Of a DNA stretch of 64,000 nt, positions 27,988-38,617 are shown in pieces (positions within the stretch are counted from its first letter, which is position 1; each line of letters opens with the position of its first letter). The notes under the pieces are model-generated. The model was given only the letters and a program-made list of their open reading frames with translations, did no database searches and was not told the DNA's origin. Source of the stretch: Laburnicola sp. R22_1 (taxonomy: Eukaryota > Ascomycota > Dothideomycetes > Pleosporales > Didymosphaeriaceae); contig JACONQ010000002.1 of assembly GCA_014281115.1 (NCBI GenBank), positions 682,001 through 746,000 of the forward strand, written 5' to 3'. The position numbers were made by a program, and so were the translations under genes.

Positions 27988-29570
27988 TACGTGGTTTAGC
28001 TGCTAAAGCCTCAGCTGCGCACATAGCCTCCCTGATACTCTCTACTTCTGCAAAGCGTTGATTCGGGTCTACTCGAACGCGCTTACGCTGACGCTGAGAG
28101 GTAGATATCTCTAGCTGCTGCTCAAGTCGTCTTTTCTCTGCTTCTAGGCCTGCAGCTCTAGCATTTGCAGCTGCTAGAGCCTTACCTGCTTTCTGTAGGA
28201 GTAGCCGGGTCGTACGACCTAGATTCTCGACACTCTGGACGCTGTGCTGCGCTATATAGAGATCGCGAGGGCCCTGAGGAGTAGAGAGGAAGCTCTGGAG
28301 CTGCTGCTGAGGCTGCTGCTGACGAGTAGGCGTAGTAGGCCTCCGAGAGACCTGCGACGAGCTGAGCACGTGATTGATGTTGAATGGGCAGATGCCAGAT
28401 GCCTGCCAGCCAGCTCGAATCACACGCTCTGTGAAGCCTTCCTCCCTAGCTTGGTGATAGCAGGTGATAAAGCGCTCCTTCTTGACAGGCGCAGCGTCGT
28501 CGAGTGATGCGAGCTCCTGGATCTGACGCCTGTAGCTGGACTTGATCACAGAGAAAGGAGCGAGATCTAGAGGCTGTAGGACGTGTGAGGTGTGCGCAGG
28601 TAGATATAGGAGCTGTATACGATGCAGCCTGCAGAGCCACAGGAAGTCTATATCGATATGGCTGCCGTGACCGTCGAGGATAAGAAGGCGGTACTGGCCA
28701 TCACCTACAGCCGTCTTAGGTATGAATATACGCTGTAGCCACTCAACACCTATCGCTTTCGACGTCCATCCGTTCTCAGAGGTTGTATAGAGCCAGCTAG
28801 GCACGGATTTGGCTGGGAACCAGGTAGTCTGTAGGCTCTGGCCTTTGAAGATGACTGCGCAGCGTAGTTTCTGCCCTGTCGCCGATACGCACTCGATTAT
28901 AGAGACCCACTCGCGATTCTCTGGAGACCGAATGTAAGCCTTCTTCTTCTGACTACTAGAGAGTACTCTAGTGTTTGTACATACTCCTAGAGCCACGCCA
29001 GTCTCATCCATATTGTAGGTATTCTCCGCCTGTATATTAAGCCGCCGTCGAGTCTGCTTATAGAGCTCTAGGAACGCGCGTAGCTGCTCTGGTGTTGCTG
29101 CATCAGCTCTCTGAGCCTCTAGCTTTCTGCCGACTACAGAGGCAACGCGTGGCTGGCGCCTGAGGAAGTGTGAGAGCCAGAGCTTGCCAACAGGCTGGTT
29201 GTCGCCATTTCTCGAGCGCGAGCGTGCGAGGGAGGGCAGGCGCGTGCGTCTTCTTCGAGGATCCAGTCTACTAGGAAGTCCTCCTGCGCAGGAGTTAATC
29301 TCTGCTGGTGTTGATGGCAAATCGCGCTGTTTGTCGCGCCACCTAGTCGGCCTCGGAGGGTAGATCGAGGGATGTTATATGCCTTCGCTACAGCGCGTAG
29401 GCTTGGATAAAGGCCAGCGTTGAAATCGCTAATAGCTGATTGTATAGCTTCTTCGCGGGGGTCCATATTGATGAGCGTTGTGGAGAGATATCGCGTGTTT
29501 TGTGCAGGTGTCGCGTTTTGGCGGGGTGGGCGGCAACCCTATGTGGGCGGCGACTATATGCGCTAGCTTA

Positions 29571-30150
29571 CTATATACAAATTCCACCATCGCAAAGCAT
29601 ATCATACCATAGTCAGTTCGCTTAGGGTATGTATTTCTTCGTAGACTACTACATACAGTACCCTGACAAGAGTCCAAGTACCACATGTCACCCAGGATGA
29701 GTACTGACAAGGCAACTATACTCGAACGCTTGCCCAGTAGCTGTAGGACCTACAACAGACGGAAAACTAGGTAATAAAGATAAAGAAAAGAAAAGAGAGA
29801 GAGAGAAGTGCGACGCGGCTGGGGGAGGATCAGGAATCTCTGAATTAATTAATGGTACTACAACAGCAAAGAAACAATACAGTTCATGCGGTTAGCAGCA
29901 GCAGCAGCAGAAGAAGAAGAAGAATGTGCGAAACACCTCGCGTCGCGTCGCCTCGCCCCGTTCTTGTGCTTTTCCCAGTGGTATCAATATCTGCTGCTGC
30001 CCGCCAGTTACGAACGGTAACACCCCCCTTGGCCAAACCCGCGTCCTCGTCCATCCTCGTCGCGCCGTCTTGTATCGTCGGAATTTGCGTATGCGTGTAC
30101 TGTGCTAGGATGGATGTGCCGTGCTCGGAGGTCCATGGCAGCTAGAATGC
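29571..30150. other. Region between element B and the LITAF-like gene
   Basis: I saw no gene. A purine-rich tract (29775-29815) and short CAG/AAG repeats (29895-29925) are present. A stretch at about 29640-29760 resembles the first intron of the neighbouring LITAF-like gene (see the repeat entries). Confidence 0.5.
29640..29760. repeat. Dispersed diverged repeat, copy 1
   Basis: This is alignable by eye with 30782-30910. Shared blocks include ACTCNAACNCTTGCCC, an ACATGT/ATATGT core and AGNCTGTAGG, with many substitutions between. I saw no coding content. It may be an old short transposon or a local duplication. Confidence 0.5.
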
Positions 30151-31083
30151 TTAAGCATGAATATGCACCTCCGTAGTCCCACTTCGATGCCACGTAGCCA
30201 GCAAAACACCACACCGGCCACACTTGTGCTGCACATCCTTGGTCGAATTCATCATATACGGCACACAGCACAAGCAGAGCGTGAGAAAGCAGGCACCGAG
30301 AGCCCACGCGCTAGACATTAGTTAGCTCCTATCCCAACGCAGAAATTGCACATCCGTTCGGCAGGAGAAAACTCACTGCGTGGTATTACCCGTCTCGTAC
30401 TGGACGTTTGTCATCGCGCGCTGGCCGCACGCAGGGCAATCGGCGGGCGCGGGGCCGCGCTGGAGAGATGCAATCGGCGTGGCGGTCTGGTAGGTGGTGC
30501 CGGATTGTTGTTGCGGGGGCATGCCGGGGTTTTTGGGGTGCTGCTCCATTTGGGCGGTAGGCTGGGGCTGGGCGTAGGCTTGGGGTTGTTGCGGGGGCGG
30601 GGAGCCCGTGTATTGTTGCTGCTGCGGCTGCGCGTAGGCTTGTTGGCCTTGTTGCTGGAATTGCGCTGCTTGGTTTGGGTCTTGGTACATAGGGGGTTGT
30701 TGTTGGGCGTGCGCCATGTCGGGGGATTGCGGGTATTGGTTCATGGGAACTGGAGAGGTGTTGTTAGCTGGCTGTTCTGGTGTAGATGTGTTGGTACGGT
30801 ACTAGGACTGGAGTCTGAGGACCATATGTTACTACCTCAGTATGAGTCATACTGAGGCTAACTGTACTCAAACTCTTGCCCTGCGACTGTAGGTACCATA
30901 CAGTGTCTGCTCCAATATGTGTGATGGATAGACCGTATGGCGACTAGTGATTCCAGTCCTGTCTGCTTCCAGCTTTCCCAAGGCTCCTGAGGTGCCGTGG
31001 AAATGAGGTTCGCAGGGCAAAACCCATGTTGGACGCGTAAAAAACAGCAGATGTAGTTGGTACTTACCACCTTGCTTCTCCAT
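30151..31083 (-). CDS. LITAF-like zinc-ribbon protein
   Basis: There are three exons: 31083-31068, 30749-30377 and 30310-30151, with introns of 318 and 66 bp. All joins keep frame and the product is 182 residues. The first exon encodes only MEKQG plus one base; the next ATG (in MNQYPQ) would also be in frame. The N terminus is Q/P-rich and carries a PPMY motif, the kind that recruits Nedd4-type ubiquitin ligases. The C terminus has the split zinc ribbon of the LITAF family: CPACGQRA, a hydrophobic stretch (GACFLTLCLCCVPY) and then HKCGRCGVLL. Such proteins sit on endosomal or plasma membranes as monotopic anchors and are linked to lysosomal sorting. The local role is inferred. Confidence 0.85.
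30782..30910. repeat. Dispersed diverged repeat, copy 2 (in intron 1 of the LITAF-like gene)
   Basis: This is the partner of the stretch at 29640-29760. It contains a perfect palindrome with 11-bp arms and a 1-bp centre (30835-30857, arm CCTCAGTATGA). In copy 1 the palindrome is degraded. Confidence 0.5.
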
Positions 31084-32237
31084 TGTGGCGACGTGAACAG
31101 AGTAGACGCCGAGAATGCGTGTATTAGGCTGTTGCTATTGTAGGAGTTGATCGAGCGGAGAGTCGGTCGCTGAACAAAGAAGAGGAGAGCTGAAATTTGC
31201 AAGAAGCTGAAGATGAAAATAGCGTCTTTTCCAAACGTTGCGCAAACGAGATGCGGCTGCCTCTTTATGAAAGCTAAGGACAGAACGCATGGGATGCACA
31301 GCCTTGGGGGCCGCTACGCATCCTGGGAACGCACAGCCTCTTAGCGTACCAGGCGCCAGCTCATAGGCCCAACACCCGCGTTCGCAAATGCCAATATCTC
31401 ACCTGAGGCTCGGGTGCCAATCACAGGAACGAGTAAATGTCGCGGAACGCCGATTGACCCACCAAAAGCTCGCTCAAACCTCAGCTCTGCAAGCCCTCCG
31501 AGTTTTTGGAGATGCGGTCGCTCGCCTCTGGTGCATCTGTAGCGCCGCAGGGGGTAGCGAGTTCAGCCTGCCATTCCCTATTTACGCCTAAAGCAAGCCT
31601 GTTTGGGTAGCCAACCTTTGGTTGCATTTCGTATCACGCATCGGCTCGTATTGTGACAGCGCCTGGAAAACGCCCCGACAACGCGCGGCATTGAATCGCC
31701 TCCTTCGCAAGACACATTTCGCCACATTCAAGAATCCCACAGGGTCACACAGAAGTTTCAAGGCACAAATGCGCAGATCGAGGTGGAATTGACGTAGTTG
31801 ACAAGGCTGTGCTGACCGACAGGGACAGATCAACCGCTATCTATCTTAACGAAGATGCCGCTAGGAGGCATTTCGGAAAGGGGGCTTGGCGATGCGGAAC
31901 GCATGATTGGCTGTTCCTGAAAGCCGCCCGCTTGCTATTTTTGAAACTGTGGCGCTTCTGATGTGAATCGAGCCCGGTCTTCAGGTAACTAAACCCCTGG
32001 TCGTCTTCCCGAAGGCTGGACCAACCGTTGGAATCTTTGCGGTATGCATAACTTGCAGGCTGTTCACAAGTCCAGACCGCGAGAGATTCACAAGAACGCG
32101 ACAGTTATCTTCCCCAGTGAATGAAACATGTCTAGCGGCGGGTTGGGCAAGAGCTACGATTGGACTTCTGTGTGGAAGGCCGAGTTCATGGAAAAGCACG
32201 GTCCATCGACATTGACTCTAGATGCGTACTGCAAACA
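31084..32237. other. Region between the LITAF-like gene and AAR2
   Basis: This holds the LITAF-like promoter and the AAR2 3' end, since both genes are on the minus strand. Small open frames here lack any recognisable domain. Confidence 0.5.
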
Positions 32238-33545
32238 TCAGTACCGTGTGTCCATCTCGTCAAGGTCTGCCTCTTCGTCGGAGTCGTCTTTGAGTCCGCC
32301 ATTCCGTTTATCGATGTGGGTATCGTTTAGCTCCTTCAACTGAGCAGGCGTCAAGTCGACAATGGTCGGTGCGTAATCGCCAGTCTCGTCGTCTTCGTCT
32401 GCACCATTCATGTCCATCTCCACCAGCTCGCCATCCTCAAGCTCGAGCAAGCCTCGCTTTACATATGAATCATCCAACTGCCACCCAAACTCTTTCTGCA
32501 GAAAATCTTGAAGTTCGTCAAATTCGTCGACCATGTCAATTTTGCGCTTCCCGTCGAACTCATCGAGGCCTTTGCGGAACCTTCGGAGAAGAGGCTTGAG
32601 GAAGCCCCCACCCTGTTCGTTCAAGTCGAACATGCCAGCCTCCATATCCCCACAATGGCTCAACTGTAGACGTAGAGTTTTCAGTAACTCTAAGAACAGA
32701 TGGTAACGCTCCTTTACCGCTGTTCGGCACGTCAAGAGCAGACCCAGTAACCGCTTCCACTGCTCGAGGCATGAATTATTATTGAGCGTCAGCACCATCA
32801 AGAAGCAGAACTGCAGCTCTCCGAGGATTTCGAAGTCGCGACTTCGGCTATCGTCGCTAAGACCGTAGCTCTCGATCAAATCCCCAAGCGCCCATGATCG
32901 ATCTTGAGCAGCCTCGGTACGTTCTCGCCCCGTCGCCCCTGTCGGCCATGTCTGCTTCAGATATATGGGAAGAAATCGGAGCTCTTTCTCTGGATGCAGG
33001 ACACTGTTGCTTGATTCTAATCCCGGTATGTCCTCCAGGTCCTGGGCGGCGGACGAAGCCGAGGTGAGGCTCCAGTGATCCGGATTCAAGCCGCATATTC
33101 TTGAGAGCAAGGATTGTGATATGCGTGATGTAAGTCGACTCCAGTCTGAGGATTCTTCTACCACATTCTCATCTTCGGTCGTGTCGCCAGATTGTGCTGT
33201 CTGTCGGTAAGGCGTAAGACTGTCTTTCCATATAGCACCCAGGTTTGCTCTCCACTTGAATAGCTCAGTCTGTGACGTCTCTGCCACCAAGTCCTCGGTC
33301 TGCGGGTTCCACTTCTTGATAAACACCTGGGGCGGGCCGGCTCCTGGAGAAACGTAGAACCACGCACCGTGCCTTGCCGATAGCGAGGAGTCGCTCGCAG
33401 CAAAGACAAAGTGCAGTCCTGGCGGTAGGCTCTTGACACCTTTGAAGCGTGGGGTAACGGTAAATGACAACAGGTCAATGCCACCGAGAGCGGAGGGTGG
33501 TAGGTCTAGCAGAAGGACGCAGTGCGTCTGCGAGGCAGGATCCAT
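32238..33545 (-). CDS. AAR2: AAR2 family splicing factor (U5 snRNP assembly)
   Basis: This is a single exon. The frame opens at 33809, but homology starts at MDPASQTHCVLLLDLPP, so I chose the ATG at 33545 (435 residues; the longer reading gives 523). The family N-terminal beta-sandwich is clear: LLLDLPPSALGGIDLLSF, then FKGVKSLPPGLHFVF and ARHGAWFYVSPG. A helical C-terminal domain follows (FLQLEFGWQ-like segment and an acidic tail). AAR2 binds Prp8 in cytoplasmic U5 snRNP and keeps Brr2 off until maturation in the nucleus. It is slightly longer than yeast Aar2 (355) because of an acidic C-terminal extension. Confidence 0.9.
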   Translation of the reverse strand: MDPASQTHCVLLLDLPPSALGGIDLLSFTVTPRFKGVKSLPPGLHFVFAASDSSLSARHGAWFYVSPGAGPPQVFIKKWNPQTEDLVAETSQTELFKWRANLGAIWKDSLTPYRQTAQSGDTTEDENVVEESSDWSRLTSRISQSLLSRICGLNPDHWSLTSASSAAQDLEDIPGLESSNSVLHPEKELRFLPIYLKQTWPTGATGRERTEAAQDRSWALGDLIESYGLSDDSRSRDFEILGELQFCFLMVLTLNNNSCLEQWKRLLGLLLTCRTAVKERYHLFLELLKTLRLQLSHCGDMEAGMFDLNEQGGGFLKPLLRRFRKGLDEFDGKRKIDMVDEFDELQDFLQKEFGWQLDDSYVKRGLLELEDGELVEMDMNGADEDDETGDYAPTIVDLTPAQLKELNDTHIDKRNGGLKDDSDEEADLDEMDTRY

Positions 33546-34270
33546 CCGGGAGACGTGGAACAAGGATTCGAAGGTTGTGTGGCGGAAAATCGTGAGAGAA
33601 GTGATCCGTGAAGCCGGTGGACCAGCGGCGAAGTGCGTATCATTCAGACGGCCCAAAGTGGAAGCACCTAGGCAGCGACCCGGGCACGTGCAGGCGCAGC
33701 GTAAAATCTCTGCCGTAGGGGATCGTCGGTGGTAAGTCGGTACAAAGCGGTGAAGACGATCCAAAGTCAACGGGAGCTTGATGTCGGCGACGCTGGCGTG
33801 CTCATTCACGGGAACGGGCCGCCGAAGGGCTGTATTGCCATGTCGCGGCGACGGCGCGGCCTACAGTGGTGCCACATCTCGCCGCCGCTCCTTATGATGT
33901 GTCGCGCCAGCTGATTGGATCGTGATGGCGGAGGATAGGGAGCCCACGTCCACTTCCAGATGCATGCCATCCATATGGCTTTTGCTCTGCAGGAGTCTAC
34001 CCTTGGTTCTATATCTTTGTGTTTCACAGGAGACTTCCTGTCGCGAAGCGCCTTTCCCTGCGGGCGTGTAACGCTGTGCAACATTCGCCTACCCCACCGT
34101 GCGCAACCAACCGCCAGGTCCGCAACCAGCTGCAGCTGCAACAGCGAGACGTGCAGAAGACCAGGCTCCTATAGCTCCTATAGTGGCAAAAATACGGACC
34201 ATCGCAAAAGAACACTCTCTCTACAGTCGTCGACAGCGCAGATCGCCTTCTCTGCCGCGTCGCACCCGCC
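33546..34270. other. Shared promoter region of AAR2 and SNF8
   Basis: This lies between divergent starts and contains the alternative upstream ATG of AAR2 (33809). I recognised no separate gene. Confidence 0.5.
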
Positions 34271-35068
34271 ATGGATCGCCGCCGCACGCCTGGCCTCTCT
34301 TCTCTCAACAGCTCGCGGCTGCAAACCCACCACTACACGGCCCACGGCGCCGCCCTACGTAATCGCAATGCCGAGACGCTCCAGACCCAGCTCTCCGTCT
34401 TCCAATCGCTCCTCCACAACTTCGCCCGCACCCACGCCAAAGACATTCGCGCAAACCCCGAGTTTCGCGCCGAGTTTGCGCGCATGTGCTCTGCCCTCAA
34501 CATCGATTTCCTCGCTTCATCATACCACAAGGACGGCAAGGATGGCAAGAGTGGGGCCGAGGGTGGGAGCATATGGGCGCAGCTGCTGGGCGGCAGCGTA
34601 CACGACTTCTACTTCAATCTCGGGGTGCTCATTGTGGAGGAGTGTCGCGCCACTCGGTCAGAGAACGGCGGCCTGATATCAGTGCACGACTTGAGATCAC
34701 GGATATCAAAGGGTCGCGCGGGCAGCATAGGCGGTGCGATGCAAGTCAGCGACGACGACATCAAACGCGCCGTGGAATCGCTGGCACCTCTCGGCTCGTG
34801 CTTCAGCATCATGAAGATTGGACATCGCTCGCTCATTCGCAGCGTCCCGAAGGAGCTCAACACGGACCAAAGCACCGTGTTAGAAGCGATACAACTACTA
34901 GGCTATGTTACCGTCAGCATGCTGCAGTTGAACCTGGACTGGGAACGACCACGGGCCTATGCCGTGGTTGAGGATTTGATGGCCGACAGTCTCGTGTGGG
35001 TGGACACGCAAGCTGGCGAGAACGAGTATTGGAGCCCTGCATTTATTAGCGGGGGCGGGAATATATAA
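34271..35068 (+). CDS. SNF8: ESCRT-II subunit Vps22/Snf8
   Basis: This is one exon of 265 residues (human 258, yeast 233). The start MDRRRTPGLSS matches the conserved N terminus, which runs into an early helix (LQTQLSVFQSLLHNFARTHA). Two tandem winged-helix domains follow, with GGLISVHDLRSRISKGR and the C-terminal segment LLGYVTVSMLQLNLDWERPRA plus DSLVWVDTQ. It pairs with Vps36 and two Vps25 copies in ESCRT-II to sort ubiquitinated membrane proteins on endosomes. The start is in good context (GCCATGG). Confidence 0.95.
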   Translation: MDRRRTPGLSSLNSSRLQTHHYTAHGAALRNRNAETLQTQLSVFQSLLHNFARTHAKDIRANPEFRAEFARMCSALNIDFLASSYHKDGKDGKSGAEGGSIWAQLLGGSVHDFYFNLGVLIVEECRATRSENGGLISVHDLRSRISKGRAGSIGGAMQVSDDDIKRAVESLAPLGSCFSIMKIGHRSLIRSVPKELNTDQSTVLEAIQLLGYVTVSMLQLNLDWERPRAYAVVEDLMADSLVWVDTQAGENEYWSPAFISGGGNI

Positions 35069-35870
35069 TGTATGAGAAGAAGAAGATTCACGATAGGAGA
35101 AGAGTTGCGTGTTGGAGAGAGAGATGTAGATAGACTATGATACCCGGCGCTTGATGCCAAAGTCGAAACCTGACAGCTCAACATTCAATTTGCACTTTGG
35201 GTTTTTTTTGTTGGCAAGGTATCCCTTTCTACAAGATTCGCACCACCTGCCACACGTTCGATATATAGTATAATGCAGAAAAGAGCTACACGGTAGCAGG
35301 CAATACCTGGCCCGGCGCGCCACGTCAGAGATGCCATGGCACGCGGAAACTCGGGACCGATTTCAGGGCCCGGGTTAGGTAGGTAACGAGGGTCCACTAT
35401 CAATCTACGCGTGACGTCAGCCGAAAATTAACTCTCCTACTCTCAACTGTGGACTTCTGCAAGCGAATCCCTTCAGACGCCAATAAGGGTCGAATGCAGG
35501 AATTGAGGCGTCATCAGGGGCTTGCGCGCATGGAACGCAGGGATTTCACCCTGTTTGCGTGGCTGGAGGGGGTGAATGGCGCAGGGAGCATGATGTCGCT
35601 GCAACACTGTAATAATGGCGGTCGCGGTGCGGGCCTATATTATATCGTGTCCGCCGTCCGCCCCCCTGAGTTCTCACTTGTAGTCGTGTATCACTTTTGG
35701 AAGAGTGATTAACGACAGTCAGTCGCACCGCGTCGGGCTAACATTGAGGTATTGTGCTTGGTTGTTGGCTCCTTCCCTGCCGTCAACTACGTCAGTCTCC
35801 CCTCCGTTCAATATTCGTGCCTGGGTGCCTGGCTTCCTAACACACGCCAGAAGCTTCTCAACCACGCAAA
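35069..35870. other. Region between SNF8 and the PAP2 gene
   Basis: This is non-coding. It contains a perfect CRE palindrome at 35412. Nothing else was recognised. Confidence 0.5.
35412..35419. promoter_or_regulatory. CRE-like site TGACGTCA
   Basis: This is a perfect 8-bp palindrome of the ATF/CREB (bZIP) type, about 450 bp upstream of the PAP2 phosphatase start. It may be a chance match. Confidence 0.35.
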
Positions 35871-37285
35871 ATGCCTTTCTTCAGCCAGCGCAACACACCT
35901 GCCGACGCAAATACTGCCAATGCCACGGGCACTCACGAGAGGAAGCCTCGCGTTATCTCCAAACGCCACGGAACAACGCACAATGGCAACCAGGCATCGA
36001 ACACGCGCCCCACGTTGGGGCAGTGGATCAAGGCCACTGTGCTAGACCTCGTTACCATGGCCGCCATGGGAGCCGTCGGCCTGGGCGTGTACATGGCTCG
36101 TCCTGCTCCCAGCAGGAGCTTTCCGAGTAAGATAAATGGTTTACGCCCGTGACGAAGCATCAAAACTGACCTCAGTATAGTTACCTTCGCGAATGGCGAG
36201 ATCGTCTATCCCCAATTTGCGTATCCATTGCGAAACGAGATCATACCTATCTATGCGGTAGCTCTAATGGCAGTATTGATCCCCATCCTCGTCTTTCTCA
36301 TCTGTCAGATCCGCGTGAGGAGCTTCTGGGATGTGAACAACGCAACTATTGGAGTTCTCTACTCCCTCATCACGGCGGCCGTCTTCCAGGTCTTCATCAA
36401 GTGGCTGATTGGAGGTAAGGAGTATCATGCCGCTATAATGTCAAATAGGACAATGTCTGACAATGTGTAGGTCTCCGTCCCCACTTCCTCGCCGTCTGCA
36501 AGCCTGTCATTCCGGAGGGCATGGTGCCCCACGGCAACGTCGGCAATGGCTTTGGCTCCATCATGTTCGACCGCAGCATCTGTACAGGCGACGAGAAGCT
36601 GATCAACGATGCCCTCGAGTCCATGCCTTCTGGTCACACCACCGCTGCCTTTGCCGGCTTTGTGTATCTGTACCTCTACCTCAACGCCAAGCTCAAGGTC
36701 TTCTCCAACTACCACCCCTCTATGTGGAAGCTCATCGTGCTTTACGCCCCCATCCTGGGTGCATGCTTAATTGGGGGCGCCTTGACGATAGATGCGTACC
36801 ATAATTGGTATGATATTGCTGCAGGCGCGACTATCGGTACCATCATGGCCTTCAGTGCCTACCGCATGACCTATGCTTCGGTTTGGGACTTCCGCTGTAA
36901 GCCTTCTAAGCCGCCATGTACTTGGCTTGTATACTAATACATTGCAGTCAATCACATCCCGCTTGTCCGTAACGCTCCTTTCATCTATGGTGCCGGCCCT
37001 TCTACCTTCAACGGTTTCCACAATGCAACCTTCACGCGCAAGGCAGGCTGGGGAGAGCACGATGGCTCTGCCTGGGGCGGTGCTCCTGGCGATGCCTCAG
37101 ATGGGCCCCGAGGATCCATGGTGGCACAAGCTGCCCATGCTGCAGATTCCGCTGCTCAGGGCGTCGCTAACGGACGCGGTACACATGGGGGAGTCGTCGG
37201 TTCAGGAGGACGCACCGCAGGTCGCTCCGGACGCCGCTCTATCGACCGCAGGCCCGTGGGTGGCAGGGGTGAGCAGATGGTCTAA
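35871..37285 (+). CDS. PAP2-family lipid phosphate phosphatase (DPP1/LPP-like)
   Basis: There are four exons: 35871-36126, 36181-36414, 36471-36896 and 36948-37285 (introns 54, 56 and 51 bp), giving 417 residues. About six membrane segments are visible, for example TVLDLVTMAAMGAVGLGVYM and AVALMAVLIPILVFLICQI. The PAP2 catalytic motifs are GLRPHFLAVCKP (motif 1 region), SMPSGHTTAAFAG (motif 2) and ALTIDAYHNWYDIAAG (motif 3). Motif 3 keeps the catalytic His and Asp but has LTID where the canonical family has an SR pair. Family members remove phosphate from phosphatidate, lysophosphatidate or diacylglycerol pyrophosphate in vacuolar, ER or plasma membranes. The C-terminal 100 residues are Gly/Ala-rich and soluble. 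Confidence 0.88.
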
Positions 37286-38617
37286 GTGCTTCGGCCTTGA
37301 CCAACTAGACAGTTGCGGGTCATCGCCGTTGCGGTATGATTCGGCCCATGCGTACGTCCATGGACAGTAACATTTATGCGATATCAAGTATGGAGAGTCT
37401 CTTCAACGTTCGAAGAGGCATGCATTTGAATATGACACTGGAGCGACGCATTTTCTGGCCATTTTCCTATGAAAAAAAGGTTAAGCTCACGAGCTTGGAG
37501 CACGAGATACCACCGACTGTACTTGTAGATTAATGCCTAATGAACAACTTAATGCTGCATTGCACCTTGTTCTCTCTTTCTCTCTTTCTCTCTCAGTGAC
37601 GGTTTCGCGTCCGCTACTCATCCGCGATATCCGGTCCTCACTCAGCAAAGACATGCCTCTCTTCCTCAAGCGCACGCCCACAGCATGAAACGCTCAATGA
37701 GAAAAGGCACTCTCGCGAGGAGCAGTGATTCCGAGAGAGAACGGATGAGGTGGTGCCGACAAGCGAGTCGGTCGCCTGCTCGTCGGCACCGCCACGACCA
37801 TCCCATCTTAATCTTTGAACAAGACTCGAGAAAGCCTTCTCTATTCCCTAGCCCACACCGGGCGCGAATTAGCCATTCAATCGAGCTAGAATCAAGTAGT
37901 ACACGACCAGGAGATGAAAAGAGTGTTGGTCTACGACCGAGAAAAGAGGAGCGACCGAAGTCTACTGAAATGTATTTAGAGTACAGAAACAAGGTATGTC
38001 CGGCAAGAGACGAGTCGCCAGTCCGTTCGTTCCTGTGTTGGTTCTTTTCCGACGTATTACGACATCGAGGATAACGTTCGCGCCCATATTGCATATCCAT
38101 AGGATTAACAACGTCAAAGGATGCTCGGTACAGATCGATGGGTGATGTTGCCGGAAACCGCAGGTGATCGAAACGGAGCGTCGTCGCCAGACGTCAATAT
38201 ATGTTTGGGGAATGTCGCTCGAGCGCGAAATAACAGAACCCGACCCTAAAGCTGTGCACTGTAAGCTCATTTTTCCGAAGCACTCGGATGAGCCACATAG
38301 ACAACCACTACCACTTGCGCCATTAAGGGGTATACCGTTGATCATGAACAAGACCCTCCCCATCCTCCCCTTGAACGCCTAATCGATCCTCAATCAGAAT
38401 CAGAATCCTCAATCAGAATCGGAGCCGAAGAACTGCCCGGGATACTACACGGATGATGAGCTCAAGTAACATGGGTAAGAGTAAGCCCATTGCAAGGTGG
38501 ATATAACACTGGGTCAAAGGTCTCCGTACTGCGGCGTGTTGCTGTAAGATAGGCATCGTAAATGCCCGAAGTACGGAGGTCTCTTTGACACCTGGTCAGA
38601 ACCCACATGCTATGAAC
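37286..38617. other. Region between the PAP2 and TRF4 genes
   Basis: Convergent 3' ends flank this stretch. It holds a CT-rich tract (37566-37594), a short duplicated CTCAATCAGAATC motif (38389-38422) and an imperfect inverted repeat (38514-38588). Open frames on both strands look non-coding. Confidence 0.5.
38514..38588. repeat. Imperfect inverted repeat in the TRF4 3' flank
   Basis: The arms are 38514-38530 (TCAAAGGTCTCCGTACT) and 38570-38588. They pair with a 2-nt bulge and two mismatches around a loop of about 39 nt. It may fold in the TRF4 3' UTR RNA or be a short element remnant. Confidence 0.45.

Larger units (their letters stand above)
26126..29466 (-). pseudogene. Transposase of element B, interrupted by element C and by a deletion
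   Basis: The start is MDPREEAI at 29466. It has a psq HTH (AVAKAYNIPRSTLRGRL) and a CENP-B HTH (PPSHARAREMA), and the catalytic motifs NMDETG, LILDGHGSH and LQPLDL are all intact. A frameshift near 29200-29210 sits where element C still has about 25 extra bp. Removing C plus one TA restores an in-frame C terminus (ESMCSQWQL, stop at 26126-26128) that matches the end of the C transposase (QSMCMEWQLE). The coding region is otherwise open from about 29320 to the insertion point. It is broken only by the deletion and the insertion. Confidence 0.9.
26032..29568 (-). mobile_element. Element B: Fot1/pogo-class DNA transposon, split by element C
   Basis: The terminal inverted repeats are about 85 bp and begin AGCTAGCGCATATAGTCGCC. 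They differ only by a 1-bp indel and about one substitution. TA lies on both sides (26030-26031, shared with element A, and 29569-29570). Without the nested element it is about 1764 bp. The transposase runs on the minus strand. Base composition is balanced with little sign of RIP, unlike element A. Confidence 0.92.
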
